Counted from the stretch's first letter, positions 15,545-24,313 are shown. The stretch is DNA of 37,590 nt from Anaerolineaceae bacterium (GCA_002699125.1 PABI01000138.1:1-37590), one strand, 5' to 3'. Program-made: numbers and translations. The notes: generated by a model not told the origin, from the sequence alone.

Positions 15545-15626
15545 CGGTAATCGGTATTCAGTGAATTAGTATTCAGCAACGAAGTAGCAGTTGCTGACCC
15601 GCTGAATACTGACCTACTGATTACCG
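15545..15626. repeat. Nested inverted repeats between convergent genes
   Basis: CGGTAATC (15545-15552) pairs with GATTACCG (15619-15626), and GTATTCAGC (15569-15577) with GCTGAATAC (15601-15609). The element overlaps the last codons of the leftward gene and may terminate both convergent transcripts. Its ggtaatcggtattcagt style suggests a dispersed intergenic repeat. Confidence 0.6.
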
Positions 15627-17164
15627 TTATCGCGGGTTTGGATGATGATGGGCTGCAAAGCGGCCTGCGCCTGCTCGACGCCCTTCTTCACCGATTGCAG
15701 CCGCGACAGCTGATCGTGCCAAAAACCAGAGCCAGCGCTGGCGGCCAGTCCCGTCAAGATAACCCCAGCCGTAATGTTAAACACTTGCTCCAAACGGAAC
15801 GTGGTTTGCAGCCACATCACAAAAGAGTCGGGCAGCAAAGTTAGGGTCAAGAAGTTGGACCCTTCTGGGAATAAATCTCGCAGCAAATCGGCCGAATCAA
15901 TTTGCAAGATATAAGCAATAAAAATGCCAAACAGGACGGAAATAAAGCGGGTGCGGCGAATGCGTTTGTTCTCCAGCTCCTTTTCTTTGCGTTCCAGGTC
16001 CAGGAGCTTGGCGGCGGCTTCTGTGCTGTCTTTGATGCTGGGATTATAGGTGACCGGGGCCAATTTAGGATGCTGCATCCGCGGGCTGCGAATGAGCAGG
16101 CGTTTAGCCCAATTGACCAGCCGCTGCCACATCTGGCCAATCCAGCTTTGCACCTCATCTCGCTGCGCCTCTAATTCGTGTAGTAAGCGATTAAGCGATT
16201 CCAGATAGACGTCTGTGCCGCGATACGTGTTCAAGTTTTCCAGGTATTTTTCAAACTGGTCAGTGATTTGCTGCTGCACGTTGGGGGGCAGACCAAAAGA
16301 GATGATTTGCGGCCGTAATTGATTGTCGTAGGCTGTTTTGGCTGCTTCGTAGCTTTCTTCTTGCAGGCTGTTGAAGTAGGCGCGGGTCCAGGCGGTGACG
16401 CCTTCGGCAATCTCCCCAGTGACGAGGGTTGCCGTGGCCTGGTAAACTTGATCGGGGGTTACGGCCGTTGCTTTCCGCGCCAATCTATCAATCGCTTTAT
16501 TCGCCTTGTCCAGCAAATCGCCCCGTTCCAGCGCTACCTGCACCGCTTTGCCCAATGAGGTGGTGGTATCAATTTGCTCAATAGCTTTTTGCAGCTCTTG
16601 CTGAGTCACGTCTTTCACCTGATTGATGGTGTCGTCGCCAATATTTTCCAGACCAAGCGCGGCTAATGCGGCTGTAAATTCCTGCTGGCGTAAATGGTTT
16701 ACGACGGTTTCAGCGGTGAAGGCGGGGGCCAGCAGCTTATTCAGTTGGCCGATCTGCTTTTCTATTTTGAGCTTCGCTTCGGCCGAGACACCTAAATCTT
16801 CCAGCTGGCCCGGCAGAAACGCCTGGTACTCGGCTAACGTTTTGCGCGAATTAGGCTGGCTTTTGAGGCCCAGCGGCTTGCCCAAAATTCCCTTGAAAAT
16901 ATCGACAATGATTTCGGTGCCGATGGCCATGGTAAACATGGTAACCACGTAGACACCCAGGATGGCAAAAATAGCACCCACGCCGTCAAAAAAGGAGTCG
17001 CCCGCGGAAGTGGGGGCATCCTCTGCCACCGGTTCATCTTGCAGGGCAGTGGCGGTGGTCGGGGCAGTGGGCGGCGGCGTGTCGGCGCGGGCGATGGGCG
17101 TGAGCAAGGATGTGAGCAGCAATAGAACCAGCAAAGCAAGAACAGATAGGGTCGTACGCGACAT
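15614..17164 (-). CDS. Secreted/membrane-anchored helical protein of unknown function
   Basis: A 516-residue protein. It starts with a signal peptide (1-27, hydrophobic core LSVLALLVLLLL, possible cleavage after ARA), then a Pro/Thr/Ala-rich stretch (28-55), one transmembrane helix (about 62-85), a long helical region (about 105-395) with coiled-coil-like charge patterns, and two or more hydrophobic segments in the C-terminal 110 residues (about 406-420 and 461-478). I recognise no enzymatic motif. The layout suggests an envelope protein with a large helical domain. TAGGAGA precedes the ATG. The downstream end lies in a nested repeat. It may be co-transcribed with the upstream DprE1-like gene, whose stop is 21 bp away. 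Confidence 0.8.
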   Translation of the reverse strand: MSRTTLSVLALLVLLLLTSLLTPIARADTPPPTAPTTATALQDEPVAEDAPTSAGDSFFDGVGAIFAILGVYVVTMFTMAIGTEIIVDIFKGILGKPLGLKSQPNSRKTLAEYQAFLPGQLEDLGVSAEAKLKIEKQIGQLNKLLAPAFTAETVVNHLRQQEFTAALAALGLENIGDDTINQVKDVTQQELQKAIEQIDTTTSLGKAVQVALERGDLLDKANKAIDRLARKATAVTPDQVYQATATLVTGEIAEGVTAWTRAYFNSLQEESYEAAKTAYDNQLRPQIISFGLPPNVQQQITDQFEKYLENLNTYRGTDVYLESLNRLLHELEAQRDEVQSWIGQMWQRLVNWAKRLLIRSPRMQHPKLAPVTYNPSIKDSTEAAAKLLDLERKEKELENKRIRRTRFISVLFGIFIAYILQIDSADLLRDLFPEGSNFLTLTLLPDSFVMWLQTTFRLEQVFNITAGVILTGLAASAGSGFWHDQLSRLQSVKKGVEQAQAALQPIIIQTRDNGNQ

Positions 17165-17184
17165 GAAACTTCTCCTAAATTGAC

Positions 17185-18639
17185 CTACAAAAATAAACGT
17201 CGCCAGAGATTGGTTTGCAACAGGTTTTCGGGATCGACCTGCTGCTTGAGCGCCAGGAATTTGTTGATGGTTTCTTCGCCCAGGTAAGCGCGGGCCACGC
17301 CAGGACGCAAGGTGCTGTCTTTGGCCAGGTAGAAACGGCCGTTGGCCCTTAACACAATCTCATCCATCTCCTGGGCCAATTGTACCATTCGCTCCCGGTT
17401 GCGCCGCGTAATGCGGAAATCCATCGCCAGCGAGAAACCGTCCAGCGCATGGGTCAGCCAGAACGGGTCGGGCCGGTGCCGCTTCATGACGGTGAGGAAG
17501 TTGGGCAGGCCACGCTGCTGGCCCAACTGCAAAATTTGGGTGAACGCCTCTTCGGCGTTTTCTTTGGGAATGAAGGGCTGGTACTGAATCAAGCCACCGG
17601 GACCAAACGGTTTACGCCAGTCGAGCGAGTCCAGCAAGAAGTGGAAATGGGCGTGGGGCTCGCGGTAAACGGACCCGTCGCGCAAACGGGCGGCATAGAA
17701 TTTGCCGATGTTGACAAAGCGCATGCCAAAGTTGTTCCAGAACGGCCGTTGAAAACGCCACAGCGCCGAACGGGGGAAAAAGCCCATGATGTCCGGGTCG
17801 ATGCGCTGGGTTTCCAGGCGCAGGGTTTGGTGAGGATTAGGGTCTTCGCCTGGTTTCAGGTAAATGCCGCGATGCAGCTCACTGCGCCCCAGCTTCTTGC
17901 CCTTGCTGAAGGCATCCAGCCAGCCCACCAGATAATCTGAATTGTGCAGATAATCTTCAAACCATTGCATGGTGCTGCTTAGATCCGGTTTGATGAGGGC
18001 TTCTACTTGCAGCAGGCCGGAGTAAATGCGCTTGAGATGAAGGGTCAACTTGGTGAAGCAGCCCAACATGCCGAAGCCGCCAATGGCGGCAAAAAAGAGA
18101 TCGCTGTTTTTCTTGCGGTTGCAGGTTTTGATCTCGCCGGAGGGCAACATCAGGTCAAATTCATAGATGTGCTCGCCAAAGGTGCCCATCTTCCAGGCAT
18201 TTTTGCCGTGCACGTTCATGGCTGCCCCGCCGCCGACGGTGATTTTGGCCGTGCCGGTGGCCACGGGCACCCACCAACCATCCTCAATGACGTATTCCCA
18301 GACGCGCTGTAATGTGACGCCCGGTTCCGCGGTGAGACGGCCGTTTTCCGGGTCCCAGTCTAGAATGCGGTTCATGCGGGTCAGGTCCAGGACGATGCTT
18401 TCATCGTTCATAGCGGCGTCGCCGTAGCTGTTGCCTCCGCCACGAAGACCGATGGTACGGTCGTTTTGCGCCGCAAACTGGAAAATCTGTCGCAGTTGTT
18501 CCACAGTGCTAGGCCGGTACAGGTAGGCCATACCGCTGTTGGAGCCACCCCAACCCGCCACCGCTTCTAATCTATCTGCTGGTAAAGATTGAGTTGTTGA
18601 AATCTCAATTTGTTTTTGAATTTCTTTTTTTTGTATCAT
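17185..18639 (-). CDS. DprE1-like FAD-linked oxidoreductase
   Basis: A 484-residue VAO-type flavoprotein: FAD-binding motif RGGGNSYGD (66-74), the GTAKITVGGGAAMNVHGKN block (129-147) and a C-terminal GLIQYQPFIP segment. These match decaprenylphosphoryl-beta-D-ribose 2-oxidase (DprE1) and related aldonolactone/alditol oxidases; the HGKN block and QYQ segment favour DprE1. DprE1 oxidises the 2'-OH of polyprenyl-phosphoryl ribose, and the SDR DprE2 then reduces it to the arabinose form. A DprE2-like SDR is encoded just upstream in the same direction (19179-19967), separated by a toxin-antitoxin unit. In this lineage the substrate may be another lipid-linked or free sugar. No strong ribosome-binding site is seen before the ATG at 18639. 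Confidence 0.85.
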   Translation of the reverse strand: MIQKKEIQKQIEISTTQSLPADRLEAVAGWGGSNSGMAYLYRPSTVEQLRQIFQFAAQNDRTIGLRGGGNSYGDAAMNDESIVLDLTRMNRILDWDPENGRLTAEPGVTLQRVWEYVIEDGWWVPVATGTAKITVGGGAAMNVHGKNAWKMGTFGEHIYEFDLMLPSGEIKTCNRKKNSDLFFAAIGGFGMLGCFTKLTLHLKRIYSGLLQVEALIKPDLSSTMQWFEDYLHNSDYLVGWLDAFSKGKKLGRSELHRGIYLKPGEDPNPHQTLRLETQRIDPDIMGFFPRSALWRFQRPFWNNFGMRFVNIGKFYAARLRDGSVYREPHAHFHFLLDSLDWRKPFGPGGLIQYQPFIPKENAEEAFTQILQLGQQRGLPNFLTVMKRHRPDPFWLTHALDGFSLAMDFRITRRNRERMVQLAQEMDEIVLRANGRFYLAKDSTLRPGVARAYLGEETINKFLALKQQVDPENLLQTNLWRRLFL

Positions 18640-18673
18640 GACTTATTCTTAATTCGTGTGATTATGAACGACC

Positions 18674-18924
18674 CTATCTGAGCAAGCGATCATAGTCACT
18701 ATGGTTTCCAATCCAGACCCAAATAAAGTTGTCACCAACTTCAACTGCCAACGCTCGGTGAGTTAAGCCAACGCGTGCTGACCAAAATTGGCCGACTTTT
18801 TGAAGTGGAGAGAAGGGTGTCGGGGGTTCTGTTTTAGCAACTCGAAATTTTTACGTGCTACTTTTTGAACCGACTCTGGCAATTTGTTAAAACGCTCCCA
18901 AAATTGGGGTGTTGTGCGGTGCAT
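18674..18924 (-). pseudogene. RelE/ParE-family toxin gene, frameshifted
   Basis: The ATG (18922-18924) directly follows the antitoxin stop (TAAATG). The frame reads MHRTTPQFWERFNKLPE and continues to HPSLHFKK; the family-typical continuation VGQFWSARVGLTHRALAVE, FIWVWIGNHSDYDRLLR and stop lies in the other frame. One extra A in the A5 run (T5 on the plus strand at 18797-18801) would restore an intact 83-residue protein. As given, translation leaves the frame there and stops about 12 codons later. RelE/ParE-type toxins are mRNA interferases or gyrase poisons. Either the toxin has been inactivated, the homopolymer is a sequencing error, or slippage restores it. Confidence 0.8.
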
Positions 18925-19125
18925 TTACAGCTCTTGTAATGTTTTTTGCTCTTTGGCTGCTTCAACTTCTTTAAGGAGAAAATCAAGTTTTCCTGATTCA
19001 ACATCAGCCTCAACTTGTCGATCCCAGCGTTCCCAATCTTTTTCGGCAAACCAGCGACGGAGCTGCTTAAACTCCTCGTCTGAGAGGCTGTCAATTTCTT
19101 TTTGAAGTTGTTCAACTTGTGTCAT
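18925..19125 (-). CDS. Antitoxin of a RelE/ParE-type addiction module
   Basis: A 66-residue acidic protein of the small 'addiction module' family (LQKEIDSLSDEEFKQLRRWF, WDRQVEADVESGKLDFL), which pairs with RelE/ParE toxins; it is expected to neutralise the toxin and perhaps autoregulate. TAGGAA precedes the ATG. The stop abuts the toxin start, so translation was coupled. It is intact, unlike the toxin. The module sits between the DprE2-like and DprE1-like genes and has its own promoter candidate. Confidence 0.8.
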   Translation of the reverse strand: MTQVEQLQKEIDSLSDEEFKQLRRWFAEKDWERWDRQVEADVESGKLDFLLKEVEAAKEQKTLQEL

Positions 19126-19163
19126 TAATCGTTCCTACCACCATTGATCTTTCACATTTGAGC

Positions 19164-19190
19164 ATTATAGCAGAAATGCTAGAAGCTCAA
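19164..19190 (-). promoter_or_regulatory. Candidate promoter of the toxin-antitoxin module
   Basis: On the minus strand, TTGAGC (19185-19190), a 15-base spacer and TATAAT (19164-19169), 39 bases before the antitoxin ATG. The perfect -10 box is convincing; the spacer is short. It overlaps the 3' end of the SDR gene. Confidence 0.45.
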
Positions 19191-19967
19191 TCGTCTAAAA
19201 ATGATCGAGGGGATGTGGCGAATAATCAGCATGACCAGCCGCCATCGAGCAGGTACATAGACGGTTTGCTTGCCTCGTTTAATTGCCTTGTGAATTTGTC
19301 GTGCTGCTTCCTGCGGCGTGATGACCCAGAACTTGCTGGAAGCATTTTCTTGAAAGAGAACGGTGTCTACGAATCCTGGCTTGATGGTGGTGACCGTAAC
19401 GCCATGCCGCGTAAGCCGGTTGCGCAAAGATTCTAGATAGGTGGCCAATCCTGCTTTGCTGGTGTTGTAAACGGGCGCGCCTACACGACCTCGATCACCG
19501 GCGACAGAGCCGACGCCCACAATCTTGCCTTGCCCGGCCCGCTCAAAGCGCAGCGCTGCTTGGTTGAGCCAGGCAATGGCTCCCAGCAGATTCACTTCAA
19601 TCATTTTGCGGTCTTTCTCAAAGTTGTATTCATCGACGGTAACGGAGGGCTGCACGCCGGCATTGTAAATAATCAGGTCCAGACCGCCCAGGTCTTGCAC
19701 GATAGTTTGGAACAGGGTGGGGATGTCGTCGTAGTTGGTGACGTTGTGGCTGTAGATGGAAACGTGGCCCTGGGCGACGGCCGTATTTACCGAGTCGCTC
19801 AATTCCTGTAGTTTTGCTTCACGCCGGGCGATGGCCGCCACACGGTAACCACTTTGCGCCAGCTCGCGCACCAGCGCTGCCCCAATACCGGACGATGCCC
19901 CAATTACAATGGCTCTTTGCTGTGGCTCCAGGGGGCGGGTGGGGGGTGTAGATGTCGTTGATGTCAT
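19179..19967 (-). CDS. SDR-family oxidoreductase, DprE2-like
   Basis: A 262-residue classical short-chain dehydrogenase: cofactor loop GASSGIG (23-29), NAG (102-104), catalytic S154 and Y167xxxK171. The SVAGDRGRVGAPVYNTSKAGL block, PGFVDT segment and C-terminal hydrophobic tail (WRLVMLIIRHIPSIIFRRL) resemble DprE2, the NADH-dependent reductase paired with DprE1. A co-directional DprE1-like gene lies downstream, supporting an epimerase pair acting on a lipid-linked sugar at the membrane; this is inference. The ORF opens 24 codons earlier, but the ATG at 19965-19967 is the natural start before a disordered Thr/Pro-rich leader. The ribosome-binding site is weak. Confidence 0.82.
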   Translation of the reverse strand: MTSTTSTPPTRPLEPQQRAIVIGASSGIGAALVRELAQSGYRVAAIARREAKLQELSDSVNTAVAQGHVSIYSHNVTNYDDIPTLFQTIVQDLGGLDLIIYNAGVQPSVTVDEYNFEKDRKMIEVNLLGAIAWLNQAALRFERAGQGKIVGVGSVAGDRGRVGAPVYNTSKAGLATYLESLRNRLTRHGVTVTTIKPGFVDTVLFQENASSKFWVITPQEAARQIHKAIKRGKQTVYVPARWRLVMLIIRHIPSIIFRRLSF

Positions 19968-20006
19968 AAAAATTGTTTGCCTTTTGGTTAGCAAGTGTAA
20001 AGTGAT

Positions 20007-20041
20007 AAGTGAAAAGTAAGCGAGTGAAAAACTTTTCACTT
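20007..20041. repeat. 11-bp inverted repeat between exporter and SDR genes
   Basis: AAGTGAAAAGT (20007-20017) pairs exactly with ACTTTTCACTT (20031-20041). Similar aagtgaaaagtgaa/ttttcact text occurs at about 27112-27148, so it belongs to a dispersed family. It may end the leftward exporter transcript. Confidence 0.5.
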
Positions 20042-20239
20042 TTCACCATTTACTTTTAACTGATTTACTCAGAACGGGTGCCATTTTACCACATTAAAGT
20101 CACTATATTTCTGACTGAACGACATTGTTTTTGTGATGATTGCCATGATTTTAGAGTGAGGGCGACGGCCGTTTTCAACTTTTGTCTGCTACGGCGTGAA
20201 TTGGTTTTGGGGGGAAATGTTGCCTGGCACGAGCGCAGC

Positions 20240-20273
20240 GTGATGCGTGACCGGAAGATTAGCCACGCATCAC
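20240..20273. repeat. REP-like inverted repeat, copy 2
   Basis: GTGATGCGTG (20240-20249) pairs perfectly with CACGCATCAC (20264-20273), preceded by gagcgcagcg as in the copy at 2977-3032. It lies 3' of the leftward TauE-type gene. The rest of 20042-20288 holds one ACGGCCGT and no gene I can support. Confidence 0.6.
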
Positions 20274-20288
20274 CGCTTATTTTGGGGA

Positions 20289-21320
20289 TTAATCTGTGGT
20301 TGCCGGCCGCAGAGCCAGCCGCTTTTGCCGATAGTACAACATGGCAAAAAAGCTGAGAGCGCAGCCGCCTAAAACGAAGGCAGTGATCGTTACCATCGAA
20401 TCAGTGAAGGGAATCAGCAGCAGCGTAGTGATCATTTCTACCGCAATGAGGAAAAGAACAAACGAAATTAATACGTCTCGGCTTACGTGGGAGACTACAT
20501 AAGCACCTAAGGGTGCGCCAAACGCAACGACTGGCACTGCCACAATCCAATAATCCCAAACAATACCAATATCTTGCGAAATGACGCCATGAAGAAAAAA
20601 GCCCACCCAAGAATTTAAAGCCATGATGATGACCGAGGTAGGCGTGCCAATTTTTTCATCGATGCCAAAAGCCAAAGTAAGGACAATAAAGGCGATCATG
20701 TTTGCCCCGGAACCGGTCTGTGCCGTGAAAACACCGCCCAAAATTCCTACCATGGTGAATATTAGCAAATAGCCAGCACCCCAGCCTGGCAGCGTCTGGC
20801 GCGGTTCCCATTTGAGCACCCATCGGGAGATAAACAGCGCTACGCCAAAAGCAGTTGCCCCCAGTGTAAACAAGATTCGTGGAAATGGACTGGGCATAAT
20901 CAAAATGTACGTTCCCAGAACCGTACCCAACACCCCGCCTACCGTTACCCACAGGACGACTTTGGGCAAAATCTTTATACCCCGTGCCAGAATCAGTACA
21001 GAGGCCATTGTCATGCCAATTGTCTGGATCATAAAACCAAAGGTGCGCGAATCGGCTGCGGGAATTTGCAGTAGTTTGGTGAATACCGGAAAGGCAACGG
21101 CCGCGCCGCCCTGAGGCGTTGAGCTACCAATAAACGAGCCAAACAGCATGGTAAGCGACATCGGCCAATAATCCAGGTAAAGATCCCAACGTTGATTAAC
21201 GGTGAGATAAACAAACCATGCAACGACGATAATCGTGACCGGAACAGGATACGCCCAACGACGCAGGCGAGCCAGATTGGTTTCATGAAACAGGGAGGGA
21301 GCAACATTTGCTTCATTCAT
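20289..21320 (-). CDS. TauE/SafE-family sulfite/organosulfonate exporter
   Basis: A 343-residue integral membrane protein with eight or nine hydrophobic segments. It contains the two internally related motifs of TauE/SafE permeases: GSFIGSSTPQGGAAVAFPVF in the N-terminal half and GGVFTAQTGSGANMIAFIVL in the C-terminal half. The family exports sulfite, sulfoacetate and related anions, or imports some of them; the substrate cannot be assigned. The start is the ATG at 21318-21320, with TAGGAGA upstream; the frame also has a TTG one codon earlier. No sulfur-metabolism gene is adjacent. It may be transcribed into the SDR gene, but hairpins at 20007-20041 and 20240-20273 probably separate them. Confidence 0.88.
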   Translation of the reverse strand: MNEANVAPSLFHETNLARLRRWAYPVPVTIIVVAWFVYLTVNQRWDLYLDYWPMSLTMLFGSFIGSSTPQGGAAVAFPVFTKLLQIPAADSRTFGFMIQTIGMTMASVLILARGIKILPKVVLWVTVGGVLGTVLGTYILIMPSPFPRILFTLGATAFGVALFISRWVLKWEPRQTLPGWGAGYLLIFTMVGILGGVFTAQTGSGANMIAFIVLTLAFGIDEKIGTPTSVIIMALNSWVGFFLHGVISQDIGIVWDYWIVAVPVVAFGAPLGAYVVSHVSRDVLISFVLFLIAVEMITTLLLIPFTDSMVTITAFVLGGCALSFFAMLYYRQKRLALRPATTD

Positions 21321-21394
21321 CAAATTGGTCTCCTAAATGTAGGGGTGAAATTCATTTGCCAAATCGGGCAGTTTTATTGCAAGGAGATAATAAG

Positions 21395-21619
21395 ATGGCT
21401 GCCTTACGGGAACTCTTTCCCAGGCGCGCAAATATATTGGGCAACGGCCGTTACTGGATTGTGGATGACCTGTTATGGGGAGGTAAGCAAATCAGCCATC
21501 GTCTGTGCCAGCTGAACCATATCGACCGGTTTGAGGATTGTGGCCACCCCACCTTCCCTGAGTGCATCCAGCTCCCCTTCGTTGTTTGGATGGCCTGTCA
21601 GAAAAATGACGGGGATTGA
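21395..21619 (+). CDS. Possible short gene or gene remnant, antisense to the kinase 3' end
   Basis: A 74-residue frame (MAALRELFPRRANILGNGRY...) starts at an ATG preceded by AAGGAG (21381-21386) at ideal spacing. The first 26 codons lie in the gap between two leftward genes; the rest is antisense to the receiver domain of the kinase and may read as a frame only by chance. The ACGGCCGT at 21444-21451 falls in it as NGR. It could be the 5' end of a gene truncated by rearrangement. I recognise no family. Confidence 0.3.
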   Translation: MAALRELFPRRANILGNGRYWIVDDLLWGGKQISHRLCQLNHIDRFEDCGHPTFPECIQLPFVVWMACQKNDGD

Positions 21620-24313
21620 CCATCCTTTTTCGCGCAGCGCGTACAGCAGTCGAGTTCCTCCCATTCTGGGCATCACTATATCACTTATTATCAGACTGAT
21701 TTCGCTGCTGCGTGTTTCCAGCAGTTGCAAGGCTTCAACCCCATCGGCAGCGGCGACGACGCTATAGTTCCATTCGGCTAAGCTTTCTGTTAAAGCTTCT
21801 CGCACCGTTTCGTTATCCTCGACAACCAGCACCCATTCTCCATTCCCAGACGGAATGTCCAACTCCGCAACTGCATTGCTTGTTTGTATTGGCTGCGCTT
21901 CAAAGGCCAGCAGGTAAATGGTGAACGTAGTGCCGACGCCAACCTCACTGTCTACCGTTATTTGGCCACCATGCTGTCCGACAATGCCGTGTACCTGAGC
22001 CAAACCAAGACCGTTGCCTTTTCCCCGTGGCTTGGTTGTAAAAAATGGCTCAAAAACGTGATCGATCGCCGCAGGGTCGATGCCACTGCCTGTATCCGTG
22101 ACGCATAATTGCAGCCAATTGCCCGGATTCATTTGTGGCAGTGGGGCCTGCTTTTTGCTCGCCACTTCAATTTGGCTTACTTCAAACAACAACTTGCCAC
22201 CATCAGGCATGGCATCGCGCGCGTTTAATGCCAGGTTCATCACCACCTGCTGCAACCGGGTGGGATCGGCCTGTACAAAAAAAGCATTTTCGGTATAGCG
22301 CAGTTTGATCGTTATATGCTCGGGCAGTGTACGCCGCAGCAGTTTTATCTCTTCCTTTAACAACGGCAGCATATCGAGCGGTTTGGCCATCATGACGGAT
22401 TGCCGACTGAAATCCAGGACCTGTTGCACCAACTGCGATGCTCGTTTGGCTTGTTGGTCAATAACAACCAGCCGGTTTTTCTCGTTTTCATCAAGATTTG
22501 CGGAAGATTGTAATGTTTGGGAGTACAAGACAATAACGGCCAGAATGTTATTAAAATCATGGGCGATGCCCGCGGCTAACTGGCCGACCACCGCCAGTCG
22601 TTCCTGGCGTTGCAGCTGGCGCTGGAGCATTTGCTGCTCAGTTACTTCCCAGATGATCATGACCCATCCCTGGGAAATTGGCCCGCTTTCCAGAGGTTGG
22701 GCAATGATTTGGAAAATACGGCCGTTCTTTTCCACACGATGCCATTCGCCAATGGGCGGGGATGTGAGCAGGCTGGCTAACGGCCGTTCACCTACCTCGG
22801 TCAATTTATCACCAACACCCGCATTGGCCAACAGCGATAGTATGGCTTCTGCTCTTGGGTTGGTGACCAACACGATGCCGTCTGGATCGAGCATGCAGAC
22901 CCCTTCCGGCACGCTGTGCATAATCTGCACCAACTGCTCGGCTTGCGCTTGCAGCTTTGCCAGCAGTCGCTCTCGTTCCTGCTCCGCTTCCCTTCGTTCG
23001 GTCACATCAATGACGGTTGAATACAACAGGGACCGACCATCTACCAGGACTGGACCGCTCGATACATCTACGTCACGGATACGGCCGTCGGCCAGCCGGT
23101 GCTTAAAATGGAAATGATTTCGTTCCTCGCGCTTGGCCCGCTCCATTTCACTCTGAAGCTCTGCCGGTGAGAGGGTGTTAATATCGCCGATCTGTTTGCG
23201 CTTTAAGGTTTCTCTTGACCAGCCATAGAAGCTGGCTGCTGCCGGATTGGCATCGACAATGCTCCCATCTTGAGGATCGATAAGCAGCATGACCATGAGG
23301 TTGTTCTCAAACAGGCTGCGATAGCGTGATTCACTTTCCTGTAATGCTTTTTCAGCCTGCTTTCGCTCGCTGATATCCTGCTTCACGGCGATGAAGTGGG
23401 TGATTGCGCCATCCTTGTTTCGTACCGGGGTAATCGACTCTTCTTCTGTGTAGAGTGAGCCATCTTTGCGCCGGTTAACCATTTCACCGTGCCACACCTG
23501 GCCGCTCAGAATCGTCTGCCACAATTCTTTGTAAAACTCGGGAGGGTGCTTGCCGGAATTCACCAGGTCTTTGGGGTTTTTACCCAGCGCTTCTTCTTGC
23601 GTATAGCCGGTCAGCTCTGTAAAAGCAGCGTTAAGCCATTCCAGATTGCCGTTCACATCTGTAATCATGATGGCGTTGGCCGCCGCTTCCAATGCTGCGC
23701 TCCGTAACTGTAATCTGCTTTCAGCCTCTTTTTTCTGTGTGATGTTATGCGCTACAACCAGCCGGGCGGAACGGCCGTCATAGGGCAGGGCATGGGAGGT
23801 GATTTCTACCGGAAACACCGTGCCATTTTTGCGTTGGTGTTGCCATTCCCCGGCAAAATTCAACGTTGGCCAAGACTGCTGCACGTCGGCCAACAATCGG
23901 TCAATATCTTCGGCTGGCCGGATATCGCGCAGGGTCATCTGCAAAAACTCCTGGCGCGAGTAACCATAGGCAGCTTCGGTTGCTGCATTCACGGCCAGAA
24001 ACGTCAGTGTATCCAGATCATACACCCACATCGGCAGCGGATTATGTTCAAAGAGGAGTTCGTACTTTGCCTCGGTTTCGGACTGCCGGGTGTTTGCCTG
24101 CTGCTCCCTTTGGTGAGCGTCTGTCAGCATGAGATAAAACACCCCTGTGCTCACGGCTACATACAGCCAGCCTTTTACAGTTTGCCAAGCGCCAAACTGA
24201 GGCAGCGTCGGCACAAGTATGAGCAGAAGGCTATCTGTGACAAACACCCACAGCACACCAAATAGGGCAAAAAGAATTGTCTTGCGAATAAACAGGTTAG
24301 GTGTTCTTTTCAT
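21473..24313 (-). CDS. Hybrid sensor histidine kinase with four PAS domains and a receiver
   Basis: A 946-residue protein. Two transmembrane helices (about 11-35 and 45-64) with a very short outside loop are followed by four PAS domains (about 84-197, 204-318, 330-443, 458-560), HisKA (H585 in AAGIAHDFNN), HATPase (N-box N693/N697, G1 DTGSGID at 740-746, G2 GNGLGLA near 767) and a receiver domain (D833, phospho-acceptor D878 in ISDIVMP, K928). HDFNN is typical of hybrid kinases related to NtrB-like proteins. The PAS array suggests cytoplasmic redox or small-ligand sensing. I start at MKRTPNLF (GAGG five bases upstream), not the ORF start 20 codons earlier. No partner regulator is adjacent; the stand-alone receiver at 1081 is one candidate. 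Confidence 0.92.
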   Translation of the reverse strand: MKRTPNLFIRKTILFALFGVLWVFVTDSLLLILVPTLPQFGAWQTVKGWLYVAVSTGVFYLMLTDAHQREQQANTRQSETEAKYELLFEHNPLPMWVYDLDTLTFLAVNAATEAAYGYSRQEFLQMTLRDIRPAEDIDRLLADVQQSWPTLNFAGEWQHQRKNGTVFPVEITSHALPYDGRSARLVVAHNITQKKEAESRLQLRSAALEAAANAIMITDVNGNLEWLNAAFTELTGYTQEEALGKNPKDLVNSGKHPPEFYKELWQTILSGQVWHGEMVNRRKDGSLYTEEESITPVRNKDGAITHFIAVKQDISERKQAEKALQESESRYRSLFENNLMVMLLIDPQDGSIVDANPAAASFYGWSRETLKRKQIGDINTLSPAELQSEMERAKREERNHFHFKHRLADGRIRDVDVSSGPVLVDGRSLLYSTVIDVTERREAEQERERLLAKLQAQAEQLVQIMHSVPEGVCMLDPDGIVLVTNPRAEAILSLLANAGVGDKLTEVGERPLASLLTSPPIGEWHRVEKNGRIFQIIAQPLESGPISQGWVMIIWEVTEQQMLQRQLQRQERLAVVGQLAAGIAHDFNNILAVIVLYSQTLQSSANLDENEKNRLVVIDQQAKRASQLVQQVLDFSRQSVMMAKPLDMLPLLKEEIKLLRRTLPEHITIKLRYTENAFFVQADPTRLQQVVMNLALNARDAMPDGGKLLFEVSQIEVASKKQAPLPQMNPGNWLQLCVTDTGSGIDPAAIDHVFEPFFTTKPRGKGNGLGLAQVHGIVGQHGGQITVDSEVGVGTTFTIYLLAFEAQPIQTSNAVAELDIPSGNGEWVLVVEDNETVREALTESLAEWNYSVVAAADGVEALQLLETRSSEISLIISDIVMPRMGGTRLLYALREKGWSIPVIFLTGHPNNEGELDALREGGVATILKPVDMVQLAQTMADLLTSP

